A DNA stretch of 64,000 nucleotides from Pseudomonas sp. 2FG (GTDB lineage Bacteria > Pseudomonadota > Gammaproteobacteria > Pseudomonadales > Pseudomonadaceae). The stretch covers positions 124,001 through 188,000 of the forward strand of contig NZ_SCMP01000010.1 of NCBI RefSeq assembly GCF_005502935.1, read 5' to 3'. This document shows, piece by piece, positions 41,914-50,138 of this stretch; the first letter of the stretch is position 1; each line of letters starts with the position of its first letter. Under the pieces are notes generated by a model. It had not been told where the DNA came from and ran no database searches. It saw nothing but the letters and a program-made list of their open reading frames with translations. The translations under genes were made by a program, and so were the position numbers.

Positions 41914-42696
41914 TCAATCCCGCCACAGCGGGAAGCGCGGCAGGCTTTGGTAGAAGGCCATATCGTGGTTGGGCCAGAGCTGCGCGTCTTCGTCGCGCGC
42001 CAGGGTGTTGAGTTTGCGGATGCTGGCGAGGGCCAGCGCTTCATTGTCTTGCCAGCAGTAACCGGGGGCGATTTCCTCGGTCAGATTCTCGCTGAGGTCG
42101 GCGGCGTCGCCGCAGAGGATCACCGGCCGGCCTTTCGGCAGCTCGATAAACAGCGACATGTGCCCGGCCGTGTGGCCGGGGCTGGCGATGGCATGCACAC
42201 CCGGGGCGACCGTGTACTCGCCGGTCTGCAGGCGCCATTGGTCGGCATTGCTCAGTTCGTCGGCAAACACCCCCTCATCCAGACCGGTGCGCGCGGCCGC
42301 CAGTTCGTCGGCGTGCAGGTGCACCTCGCAGCCCGGCAGGTCGCAGATGCCGCCGGCGTGGTCGAAGTGCAGGTGGCCGATGAACACCACATCGATATCC
42401 GCGGGCGTCAGCCCCAGTTGCCCCAGGTAGCGGGGTATGCGTTGTTCTTCATGCATGCTGGGTGCATCGAACTGGGGGCGCATCGGCTCGAAGTAGCGTT
42501 TACTCAAGCCGGGATCGGCCACCTTGCGGTAGTCGCAGCCGACGTCGTAGAGAATGCGGCCGTTGGTTGTCTCGATCAGGTAGGCGAGGATCGGCGCTTG
42601 AATGAACTGCCCCTGGCCGCGCCCGCGGGTGGACACGCTCTTCTCATACCTGTGGGTGCCGGTCAGTAGGGGCCAGAGCTTGAGAGCACGAGACAT
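41914..42696 (-). CDS. Metallo-beta-lactamase-fold protein, N-acyl homoserine lactonase-like
   Basis: A 260-aa cytoplasmic enzyme. The metal motif H108-L-H110-F-D112-H113 is followed by a His in SPGHTAGHMS, an Asp in LCGDAAD and a late His in PNHD, the full AHL-lactonase set. Family members open homoserine lactone or other lactone rings. CGAGGAG precedes ATG 42696. Quorum-signal degradation is possible; a different lactone or ester is equally possible. Confidence 0.85.
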   Translation of the reverse strand: MSRALKLWPLLTGTHRYEKSVSTRGRGQGQFIQAPILAYLIETTNGRILYDVGCDYRKVADPGLSKRYFEPMRPQFDAPSMHEEQRIPRYLGQLGLTPADIDVVFIGHLHFDHAGGICDLPGCEVHLHADELAAARTGLDEGVFADELSNADQWRLQTGEYTVAPGVHAIASPGHTAGHMSLFIELPKGRPVILCGDAADLSENLTEEIAPGYCWQDNEALALASIRKLNTLARDEDAQLWPNHDMAFYQSLPRFPLWRD

Positions 42697-42935
42697 GCGG
42701 AACTCCTCGCGACACGGAGCCTACCGAAGCTGCTGGCTTCAGCGGCTGCAGATTGCAGTGGCGAACGACGCCGGCTGGCGTTAGTCCGCTGTGGTTGCGC
42801 TCCCGTCAGGCGGGCAATGCAAAGATAAAGTATAGGTCGGCGTGGTTCGGGCGCAGGCTGGGTCGACAGCTGCCGCTGCGATACGAGCGGCAGCTGGATT
42901 GGGTATCTCTAAATTGAGTGCCGCTGGATTGGGCC

Positions 42936-43018
42936 TTAGCCGGCGGTCATCAGCTGGCGAATAGCCGCACGCGCTCTGCTGCGGTAGCCCCGAACAGATA
43001 AAGCCCGCGCCGCCGCCA
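42936..43018 (-). pseudogene. Relic of the threonine aldolase 3' end
   Basis: These ~80 bases align with the 3' end of ltaE (44766-44860) in the same orientation: CTGGCGAATA, CGCACGCGCTC, CTGCGGTA, CGAACA, ATAAAGC and CGCGCCGCCG occur in the same order, with gaps of 11 bases and less. It directly abuts the nitrite reductase gene, which is therefore flanked by direct repeats of this sequence. Confidence 0.75.
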
Positions 43019-43024
43019 CGCCGG

Positions 43025-44482
43025 TCAGTGTCCCGGTGCGGTTTGCGCGCTGCCCGCGGGCTGTGCGTCGAGCCAATGGAAGTACTCGAGGTACTGCTGG
43101 ATCTGCACCTCGCTCAGGTTCTGGTTCGGCATCGGCAGGTTGCCGTATTCCTTCAGCATGGCCTTGGCGTCCGAATCGGTTTCGAGCATTTGCTCCGGCG
43201 CCTTGAGCCAGCGCGCCAGCCAGGCGTCGCTGCGCCGCGTGGTCACGCCGGCGAGGTCGGGCCCGAGTTTGCGGCCGCCGCCGACCGAGTGGCAGGCGAG
43301 GCACTTGCTCTCGAAGTCGAGCTTGCCCTGCACGGCCTCCGGGTCGCTCGGGGCGGCCGAGGCGGGCAGGTTGTGATGTTCGAGGTCCTTGGTCGCGAAC
43401 TTGGCGTCCGTGGAGATGAGCCCGATGGCGCCCTGCGCGGCATTGGCGAAGTGGTGGTCGACCAGAATGTAAGAGCCGGCTTCGGGGATCATGAACTCCA
43501 CCGTGGCGCTGTTGGATGAGCCGAGCAATACCGTTTGCATGCCGCGCAACTGGTTGTCCGGATTGCCCTCGAGCCAGACCCGATCGAAGATCGTGCCGAC
43601 GACGTGGAAGCTCGAGGTCCTGCTCGGGCCGACGTTGAGCACGTAGAGGCGCACGCGCTCGCCGGGTTTCGCCACCAGCGGCTGCCTTAGCATGCCGTTG
43701 TGCATCCCGTTGAACACCGTGTGGGTCGGCTGGGCGGCGCGCAGCCGCTCGCCGTCCAGCACGTAGAGCGGCGCGCCATCCACCTCACGCTGGCCGGGGT
43801 CCGGCTTGGCGTAGAACTCGCTTTGCACTATCACGTACTCGCGGTCCGCCTGGGTGGGATAGCCGGCGCGCGGCTCGACGATCAGCGCGCCGTACATGCC
43901 CGAGGCGATGTGCTCGAGGATCATCGGCGTGCCGCAGTGGTACATGAAGATCCCCGGATAGTTGAGGCTGAACTCGAACTCGATGGTCTGCCCCGGGGCG
44001 ATCGAACGGTACTTGTCCTGCGGCGAGACCATGGCGGCGTGGAAGTCCATCGAGTGCATCATCGGCGCCGCCGCGACTTGCGCGGCGGGCAGCGGCTCGT
44101 CGCTGCGGTTGGTCATGCTGAATCTGAGCTTGTCGCCGACGCGCGCGCGGATCGTCGGGCCCGGCACCTGATCGCCGAAGGTCCAGGCGCTGAAGGTCAC
44201 GCCGGGGGCGATCTCGATGAGCTTGTGAGTGGCGTCGAGCCGCACCGTCTTCACCGGCGCCGGGTCCAGCGGCTCGAGCACGGCGCCCAGGCTGAGGGCG
44301 TCGCCCACGGCGAAGGCGCCGGCATGACGCTCGCCGCCGAGTTTCGCCGGGGCGGGCTGGAGGTCCATCCGGCGCTGGTCGTAGGGGTCGGCCGGCGGCG
44401 CTGGGCCTTGCTCGCAGCCGGCGAGCAGCAGTGCGGCGGCGAGCGCATAGACGAGACCCGCGAGTGGGCGAGAGAGAGTCAT
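43025..44482 (-). CDS. nirK: Copper nitrite reductase fused to cytochrome c (three-domain NirK)
   Basis: Reduces nitrite to nitric oxide. ATG 44482 (GGAGGA upstream) gives a 485-aa protein with lipobox LLLAGC (C23). Type 1 copper ligands: H143, C183, H191, M196. Type 2: H148, H182, H293. Catalytic D146 and H254 are in place. A C-terminal heme domain starts near 385 (C394-L-A-C397-H398, Met in NLPMPNQNL). This matches the class III enzymes with a tethered electron-donor cytochrome, as in Ralstonia. An Anr/Dnr-type box lies ~100 nt upstream. No other denitrification gene is in the window, and the gene is bounded by ltaE-derived repeats, suggesting acquisition. Confidence 0.92.
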   Translation of the reverse strand: MTLSRPLAGLVYALAAALLLAGCEQGPAPPADPYDQRRMDLQPAPAKLGGERHAGAFAVGDALSLGAVLEPLDPAPVKTVRLDATHKLIEIAPGVTFSAWTFGDQVPGPTIRARVGDKLRFSMTNRSDEPLPAAQVAAAPMMHSMDFHAAMVSPQDKYRSIAPGQTIEFEFSLNYPGIFMYHCGTPMILEHIASGMYGALIVEPRAGYPTQADREYVIVQSEFYAKPDPGQREVDGAPLYVLDGERLRAAQPTHTVFNGMHNGMLRQPLVAKPGERVRLYVLNVGPSRTSSFHVVGTIFDRVWLEGNPDNQLRGMQTVLLGSSNSATVEFMIPEAGSYILVDHHFANAAQGAIGLISTDAKFATKDLEHHNLPASAAPSDPEAVQGKLDFESKCLACHSVGGGRKLGPDLAGVTTRRSDAWLARWLKAPEQMLETDSDAKAMLKEYGNLPMPNQNLSEVQIQQYLEYFHWLDAQPAGSAQTAPGH

Positions 44483-44574
44483 AAACTGTCCTCCTGGCTC
44501 GCACGAAGTGACCGTGCGAGCGTCAAGCGCCAAGCGGTTGAGTTCAACCCTAGGCGCCTGGTCCAAGCCCGACA

Positions 44575-44588
44575 TTGATCTGGGTCAA
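44575..44588. promoter_or_regulatory. Anr/Dnr (FNR-type) box upstream of nirK
   Basis: TTGATCTGGGTCAA matches the FNR/Anr/Dnr consensus TTGAT-N4-ATCAA with one difference. Its centre is about 100 nt before the nirK start, appropriate for a class II promoter with a ~60-nt leader. Predicts induction under low oxygen and nitric oxide. Confidence 0.75.
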
Positions 44589-44764
44589 GCCGTGCGGACT
44601 TTTATCCGGCCGCGCAGTAGTCGGCTCTGCTCTCGCTCGGGCCTGCGCCGAACAGCCGCCGGCATGCGCGCGCATGCCGGGGCCCTGGGCTCGCTGCGGC
44701 GGGCGCTGGGCATGGCGCCGCACCGGTTGGCGCGCGCTCGGCTGGCGAGGGGCGGGGCGGGGGG

Positions 44765-45808
44765 TCAAGCCGCCGCCATCACCTGGCGAATATCCTTGGC
44801 CAACTCCCGCACGCGCTCTTCTGCGGTATCCCACGAACACATAAAGCGCGCGCCGCCGGCACCGATGAAGGTGTAGAAGCGCCAGCCGCGCTCGCGCAGG
44901 GCCTCGATCGCGGGTTCCGACAGTTGCAGGAACACGCCGTTGGCCTCGACCGGGAACATCAGGCTGACGCCGGGGATGTCGCTGACCAGCTCGGCGAGCA
45001 GGCGCGCGCAGTGGTTGGCGTGGTTGGCGTAATACAGCCAGGCGTCGTCCTGCAGCAGGCCGACCCAGGGGGCGGAGAGGAAGCGCATCTTCGAGGCCAG
45101 CTGGCCGGCCTGTTTGCAGCGGTAGTCGAAGTCTTCGGCCAGGTCCTTGTTGAAGAACAGGATGGCGTCGCCGACGGCCATGCCGTTCTTGGTGCCGCCG
45201 AAGCAGAGCACGTCGACGCCGGCTTTCCAGGTCAGCTCTGCCGGCGCTACGCCGAGGAAGGCACAGGCGTTGGAGAAGCGCGCGCCGTCCATGTGCAGGT
45301 TGAGGCCGAGTTCGCGGCAGGTGGCGCTGATGGCGCGGATCTCGTCCGGGCGGTAGACGCTGCCGACCTCGGTGGCCTGGGTGAGGGTGACTACCCGCGG
45401 CTTGGGGTAGTGGATGTCCTGACGCTTGAGGGCGATCTCGCGGATCGCCGCAGGCGTCAGCTTGCCGTTCTCGGTGCGCGCGGTGAGCAGTTTGGAGCCA
45501 TTGGAGAAGAACTCCGGGGCGCCGCATTCGTCGGTCTCGACGTGGGCGGTCTCGGAGCAGATGACGCTGTGGTAGCTCTGGCACAGCGCCGACAGCGCCA
45601 GCGAGTTGGCGGCGGTGCCGTTGAAGGCGAAGAACACCTCACAGTCGGTTTCGAACAGGCGGCGAAAGTGATCGGCGGCGCGGGCGGTCCACTGGTCGTC
45701 GCCGTAGGCCCGTTCGTGGCCCTGGTTGGCTTGCGCCATGGCGGCCCAGGCTTCCGGGCAGATGCCGGAGTAGTTGTCGCTGGCGAATTGCTGCGTGTTG
45801 TCGGTCAT
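44765..45808 (-). CDS. ltaE: Low-specificity L-threonine aldolase
   Basis: PLP enzyme that splits L-threonine or L-allo-threonine to glycine and acetaldehyde. The 347-aa protein has the Lys-bearing motif CFGGTKNGMAVGDA, HMDGARFSNA, and an N-terminal FASDNYSGICPEAW. In P. aeruginosa it also lies by gbcAB, linking glycine metabolism to betaine catabolism. Its 3' end is duplicated as a relic at 42936-43018, with nirK between. Confidence 0.95.
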   Translation of the reverse strand: MTDNTQQFASDNYSGICPEAWAAMAQANQGHERAYGDDQWTARAADHFRRLFETDCEVFFAFNGTAANSLALSALCQSYHSVICSETAHVETDECGAPEFFSNGSKLLTARTENGKLTPAAIREIALKRQDIHYPKPRVVTLTQATEVGSVYRPDEIRAISATCRELGLNLHMDGARFSNACAFLGVAPAELTWKAGVDVLCFGGTKNGMAVGDAILFFNKDLAEDFDYRCKQAGQLASKMRFLSAPWVGLLQDDAWLYYANHANHCARLLAELVSDIPGVSLMFPVEANGVFLQLSEPAIEALRERGWRFYTFIGAGGARFMCSWDTAEERVRELAKDIRQVMAAA

Positions 45809-46062
45809 CTGGCGCGTTCCTGTCGGCGGCTGTTTGGCTCACTTTAGCGGGATTGTTTCGCGCCGGGGCGGTTGTCTGCTCGGGTTTTTTGCAGGGGCTT
45901 TGGGTTATCGAGATTGGGGCTTTCACGCGTGGCCACGACTGACTCTGGCCGCGCAAGCGGGAACATGGCTTGGGGAAACGCGCTCGCCTGGTCGCTGACG
46001 GCAGCGTTGTTGCACAGCACTCCAGACCGCGCTCCTTGGCCTAGCAGCGGCGCCGTGTCGCT

Positions 46063-46686
46063 CTAACCCGTATGCACGACGGCGCTGTCCACATGATTGA
46101 TAGTGGCCAGAATCTGCTCGGGGTCAGCCAGCGCGGGTGCCATGGTCCAGCGCTGGTAGGCATCGTTACCGATGCGCAGCATGCCGGAATGGTTCGCCTT
46201 ATTGCCGTCGACCAGCGGGTCGGGACTGTAGAAGCCGAGGCTAAAGCGCAGTTGCTCGATGTCGGCCGGCGCGCCGGTCAAGAACCACCAGCCCGGGCCA
46301 ACGTGATGCTGTTCGACGTAGGCCTTGAGGATCTGCGGCGTATCGACCTCGGGCTGCAGGCTGATCGAGTACATGAACACGTCGCGGCCTGCGCGTGCGC
46401 CCAACAGCTTCTGCACCAGCCGCAGGTTCGCCGTCGTGGTTGGGCAAATCCCTGTGCAGGAGGTATACATCATGTTGATGGCGACCACCTTGCCGCGGAT
46501 CAGGTCATCGTAGAACCGCACCGCCTTGCCTTCGTGGGTATAGAGCCTCAGGTTCGGGAAATAGCTGGTGCCCGTCCTGTCGCGGCGGGCGGCTTCAGCT
46601 TCTAAGGTGTCGGCGCGCCAGGCAAGCAAGCCGAGCGCGGTCGCGCCCATGCCGACTAAGAGATTTCTGCGAGTGTTCATCTGCAA
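46063..46686 (-). CDS. SCO1/SenC-family copper chaperone
   Basis: A 207-aa thioredoxin-fold protein with an N-terminal membrane or Tat-like signal (RRNLLVGMGATALGLLAW). Copper ligands C77 and C81 (TSCTGIC) and H166 (NHSGML) are all present. GGAGG precedes ATG 46686. It is 34 nt downstream of the multicopper oxidase gene, so it probably loads or protects copper for that enzyme rather than for cytochrome oxidase. NirK nearby is another possible client. Confidence 0.9.
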   Translation of the reverse strand: MQMNTRRNLLVGMGATALGLLAWRADTLEAEAARRDRTGTSYFPNLRLYTHEGKAVRFYDDLIRGKVVAINMMYTSCTGICPTTTANLRLVQKLLGARAGRDVFMYSISLQPEVDTPQILKAYVEQHHVGPGWWFLTGAPADIEQLRFSLGFYSPDPLVDGNKANHSGMLRIGNDAYQRWTMAPALADPEQILATINHVDSAVVHTG

Positions 46687-46720
46687 TCCTCCTGGCCTGT
46701 GAGCCTTGCTGCCGCCTCAC

Positions 46721-48568
46721 TTAGCCGCCGGGGCCCTGGTTGCCGCTTTGCTCGACGATGTCCCAGCGCAGCATCATCGCGTGGTCCTCGTGGATCAGGT
46801 TGTGGCAGTGCATGGGGTACTTGCCGAGGAAGTCGCGGAAGCGCAAGAACACCCGCAGGGTCTCATTCTCGCCGAGCAGGAAGACGTCCTTGCGGCCCTG
46901 CTCGTGCAACGGCACCGCCACGTTTTTCCCCTCCCTGGTCTTGCTGAGGATGCGCCCCTCCTCGAAGTGGATGTGGATCGGGTGTTGCCAGCCGTCATCG
47001 TCATTTTTCAGCTCCCAGACCTCGGCGGCGCCTTGGGGGATCAGGGCGCGGGGGACTTTCACGTTGACCAGCTTGCCGTTAATCACCCACACCCCGCGGT
47101 CGTGGTCGAAATCCCAGCGGCGCACTGGCGCGGCGGCGATTTCGGCGAGATTGAGTGGCGGCAGCGGGCGCAGCGCAGCCGGTACCTGGCTCAGGTCCTG
47201 CTCCGGCGGGTTGCGGTCGACGATGAACTTGAGGATGCGTGGGCCATTACTCGCGATTCCGGTTCCATCGGGTCCGCGGGTGCTGTCCTGACGGCGCCGG
47301 TTGATCAGGTAGAGTTCGGTACCGATCGGGTAGCGGGAAAAGTCCACCACTATGTCGGCGCGCTCCGCCACGCCAAAGCTGACCAGGGTCTGGTTCAGCA
47401 GCGGGGCCGGCAACAGGTTGCCGTCGTTGGCGATGTAGGTGAAGGTCTGCCGCACATTGCTCGGGGTCACCAGGGACAGGCCATAGAAACGGCTGGGCCC
47501 GGCATCGAGCAGGCGGAAACGGTACTTGCGCGCCGCCACCCTGAGCAGCGGCTCGATCTTGCCGTTGACTATCACCTTGTCGCCGAGCACCCCATCGGGG
47601 TTGACCTGGTCGAAGAACAGCTTGCCGTTGGCATCGAAGCGTCGATCGGCAAAGCCCAGCGGGTAGTCGTAGGGATGGCTCGGCAGGCGCAGGGCGCCGG
47701 GGGTCGGGTCACGTTCGTCGCCCGAGTCGAGCGGGTCGAAAATAAAGTAGAAGCCGAACAAGCCGCGGTAAAGGTTCGGTGCGGTGAAGTCCAGGGTGTG
47801 GTCGTGATACCAGAGCGTACCCAGGGCCTCGTTCGGATCGCCGATATGGTTTTGCAGCTGGTCGTAGCCGGCATAGATGTTGGGGTAGAAGTGGTCTTTG
47901 AAGTGCCCTGGCGCGGTCAGGGTCGGGCCGGCCTTGTTCGCACTGTAGTAGTCGCCCGGGAAGCCATCGCTCTCCGACGGCGTATGCAAGTTGTGCAGGT
48001 GGGTGGAGATCTCGGGCGTGCCGAACCCCGTGTGATTCTGCGGCAGTTGGTTGCGTATGCGGCAGAGGATCGGCCGGCCATAGCGCGCGAAGAGCGTCGG
48101 GCCCGGAGTGGTCGCACCGGGCGTAGTGCCTTCGTAACCCCAGATGCGCTGCGGCGGATAGGCCGGATTGAAGACCCAATCGGGGTTTTCCTTGGCCTTC
48201 AGCTCGTACAAGAGCGGTGCCCTGCCGAGCGCGTTAATTAGCTCGTTATAGCGTTGGTGCGGCGCACGCCCGGCTTCGCCGTTCGCAGTATTAGCCGCCA
48301 CGCTGGGGCTCGGGCTCAGGGCCGCGACCGCTTGGAGTGGCGTGATCTGGGTCGGTAGTTCCTCCCGCCACGGCAGGGTGGGCGGGCTCGGGGGGAATAC
48401 CGGGGGCTTTGGATCATCATCGGCGCCGGCGCTACGGCCGTTCAGCAGTAGCGGCGTCAGCATTGCGGCAGCGCCGAGCTTGAGGAATGTGCGGCGGGCC
48501 TCGACAGCGGCCGAGTCTTGCGGGGGCGGCAGCCGCGCTTTCCGCTGTCTCGAGTCGGTAGTTTTCAT
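46721..48568 (-). CDS. Multicopper oxidase, Tat-exported
   Basis: A 615-aa three-cupredoxin oxidase. N-terminal RRTFLKLGAAAML is a Tat-type signal. The four copper boxes are complete: HLHNLH, WYHDH, HPIHIH and HCHNLIHEDHAMML, the last providing the type 1 His, Cys, His and Met. The layout resembles CotA/bilirubin-oxidase-type enzymes more than CueO (no Met-rich insert). GAGGA precedes ATG 48568. Substrate may be Cu(I), Mn(II) or phenolics. Cotranscribed with the SCO gene downstream. Confidence 0.92.
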   Translation of the reverse strand: MKTTDSRQRKARLPPPQDSAAVEARRTFLKLGAAAMLTPLLLNGRSAGADDDPKPPVFPPSPPTLPWREELPTQITPLQAVAALSPSPSVAANTANGEAGRAPHQRYNELINALGRAPLLYELKAKENPDWVFNPAYPPQRIWGYEGTTPGATTPGPTLFARYGRPILCRIRNQLPQNHTGFGTPEISTHLHNLHTPSESDGFPGDYYSANKAGPTLTAPGHFKDHFYPNIYAGYDQLQNHIGDPNEALGTLWYHDHTLDFTAPNLYRGLFGFYFIFDPLDSGDERDPTPGALRLPSHPYDYPLGFADRRFDANGKLFFDQVNPDGVLGDKVIVNGKIEPLLRVAARKYRFRLLDAGPSRFYGLSLVTPSNVRQTFTYIANDGNLLPAPLLNQTLVSFGVAERADIVVDFSRYPIGTELYLINRRRQDSTRGPDGTGIASNGPRILKFIVDRNPPEQDLSQVPAALRPLPPLNLAEIAAAPVRRWDFDHDRGVWVINGKLVNVKVPRALIPQGAAEVWELKNDDDGWQHPIHIHFEEGRILSKTREGKNVAVPLHEQGRKDVFLLGENETLRVFLRFRDFLGKYPMHCHNLIHEDHAMMLRWDIVEQSGNQGPGG

Positions 48569-48581
48569 GGCGGTTCCTCTC

Positions 48582-48869
48582 TCAGGCGGCTTGCTCCTCG
48601 CTGACTGCGACCCGGCACTTGGCATGACGGCGAGGCGTCGGCTCCGTGTTCGAACCAAGAGTTCGGTCGTCGGGCAGTGGGATAACGCCCCACAGCCGAA
48701 CGCCGCTGACGCGCTTGCGCTTATCAGCGCTCAGCCGTAAGTGGTTCTGGGCGTTGAGCACAGCGAACAAGCGGTCGGTATGGAGTTGCCGGGAGAGGAC
48801 ACGCCGATGGGTTGAGAAAGCGCTGCTTGGTGGAGGCTCCATCATGTGAGTGAGTTGCTCTCTGTCCAT
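48582..48869 (-). CDS. Hypothetical protein (95 aa) ahead of the multicopper oxidase
   Basis: ATG 48869 with GGAG 8 nt upstream; the frame ends 13 nt before the oxidase start, consistent with a leader gene in the same operon. The protein is basic and polar (LSRQLHTDRLFAVLNAQNHL, SADKRKRVSGVRLWGVIPLP) with no signal peptide or known motif. The good ribosome site and tight spacing argue for a gene; the sequence alone does not. Confidence 0.45.
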   Translation of the reverse strand: MDREQLTHMMEPPPSSAFSTHRRVLSRQLHTDRLFAVLNAQNHLRLSADKRKRVSGVRLWGVIPLPDDRTLGSNTEPTPRRHAKCRVAVSEEQAA

Positions 48870-49229
48870 GATTTTCTCCGTCGCTGTGTTGGCCTCGGCA
48901 CAGGGCGTAACACCCTTTCCCGTGCAACACAGCGCTCTGCAAAACATTCTCCTCTGTGGGACTGAGATGTGTTGCTAACAGGTGCCTACGCTAAGTGAAG
49001 TTCAAGTACGGTCTTTAATCTGTAGGCAAGTAGCTGTCTTGTCAGGGTTTTAATAGATCGTTGTGGCGCATTGATAGCGACTGTTAGGCCTGTGAGCCAT
49101 GGCCGGCACTCCGGTGCGGATTCATCTGCGCGGGGTCGTGAGAGCAGCTGACCCGGCCAGTCCTGCTCAGGCGCCGTGCTGGTGCCGCTTCGGTCGCACT
49201 CGATAGCCCCAGGCGCCCGGCAAACAGAC
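48870..49229. other. No convincing gene; left edge of the decayed element
   Basis: An 83-codon minus-strand frame (48986-49237) overlaps the small ORF at 49230 but has no ribosome site or family features. The region should contain the promoter of the oxidase operon. The left boundary of the integrative element probably lies here, but I find no copy of the tRNA 3' end. Confidence 0.35.
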
Positions 49230-49370
49230 TCACGCAATCCATAGCAGCACCTCGATAGCGATCAGCAACACCAGATCAGCACCAGCCGGGGCCAGGGTGA
49301 ACAGGTAGCGCTGAGCGGAATTTGGGCAAGCCGGGTTTGCTCCCGCCAATTTGCAGGTTTGGTTATTCAT
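49230..49370 (-). CDS. Small phage/ICE-like protein (46 aa)
   Basis: ATG 49370 opens MNNQTCKLAGANPACPNSAQ, then a hydrophobic segment APAGADLVLLIAIEVLLWIA to the stop. It has one membrane-spanning helix and two N-terminal cysteines. It lies just downstream of the frameshifted gene on the same strand, in the pattern of small accessory genes of integrative elements. No family assigned; ribosome site is weak. Confidence 0.4.
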   Translation of the reverse strand: MNNQTCKLAGANPACPNSAQRYLFTLAPAGADLVLLIAIEVLLWIA

Positions 49371-49376
49371 GGTGGG

Positions 49377-49731
49377 TTAAGCCCTCGGTTTGGCTTGCTG
49401 GTGCTCGGTTGGCGAGCCGCCGTATAAGCCAAGGCCGCGCAGGAACGCTAAGCCGGGTTGCTCAGCCTCCCGCGCCTCGATTACCCGCTGCTTGATGCGG
49501 TCGGTGGATGTGTTCAGCTTCGGCCCGCTCGCCACTAAAGCAACCGTGACGCGCCACTGAGACAGTCTCGCCAGGTAGATCGGCGCGCAGCATGTGTGCC
49601 AGTTCAAGGGCTAGGCCGCCGATAAACCCGACAGGGAAGCTTAGGTAGTGGTCAGAGCTCGGGCAGTACACGCGGACGCTGTAGCCAATAAAGCCACGGT
49701 CAAAGTCGAGGCTTTCGATGGGGGCACTCAT
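49377..49731 (-). pseudogene. Frameshifted element gene B
   Basis: ATG 49731 (AAGGGGG upstream) starts MSAPIESLDFDRGFIGYSVR and reads sensibly to LRADLPGETVS. A second frame then continues from QWRVTVALVASGPKLNTSTD to a stop at 49377. Inserting two bases at GTCTCAGTGG (near 49563) would join them into one ~117-aa protein, so a CA-unit deletion is likely. It overlaps the upstream gene by 4 nt (ATGA). Product unknown; it resembles small conserved genes beside integrases. Confidence 0.6.
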
Positions 49732-49962
49732 TGCGCGCCCCCTTGCTTGCGCCCCTTGCGGTCGTTAATGGCTCGGCTGTTGTCGGCCAGCTTCGCGGAC
49801 AGTTCACCTAGCGATTGCAGTAGCCAGCCAATATCGGTCGCCGCATCACGGCATAGGCCTGTTTCGCTGTTCGATGCCGTACACGCCAGCAGGTTCCGTT
49901 GTGCTCATTTCCAGCGCGTGAAGGGGGCGACCTAATCGTTCTGCGTCATCGTCTGTGATCCT
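49728..49962 (-). pseudogene. Frameshifted element gene A
   Basis: One minus-strand frame reads TDDDAERLGRPLHALEMSTT and a second continues RNLLACTASNSETGLCRDAA, then WLLQSLGELSAKLADNSRAI to a TGA that overlaps the start of the next gene. The junction ACGGAACCTG (near 49891-49902) would be repaired by restoring one CGGAA unit, suggesting a 5-bp tandem contraction. The usual start codon is also missing. Function unknown. Confidence 0.55.
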
Positions 49963-50078
49963 CTGTGCGAGGATGGTTGGAACCCCAAAGCGCCAGGCGC
50001 CTAAGCCGTGAACTTGTATGCTGAACCCCTTTTTTTCCCATCCTTACGCCTCCCCAGCGCTCCCATCCTGAATAGATC

Positions 50079-50131
50079 GGCTGGCCAGGCAGGTGGGTGC
50101 CTGCTTTTCGCCCCGTCGGGCTAGGCCAGCC
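50079..50131. repeat. Inverted repeat downstream of the integrase
   Basis: GGCTGGCC at 50079-50086 and GGCCAGCC at 50124-50131 flank an inner hairpin GCAGG/CCTGC. It lies 8 nt past the integrase stop and may end its transcript. Confidence 0.45.
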
Positions 50132-50138
50132 AAAACTG

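Noticed and set aside
48986..49237. An 83-codon minus-strand frame left of the decayed element
   Set aside because: No ribosome site, overlaps the better small ORF, and the sequence has no recognisable motif.
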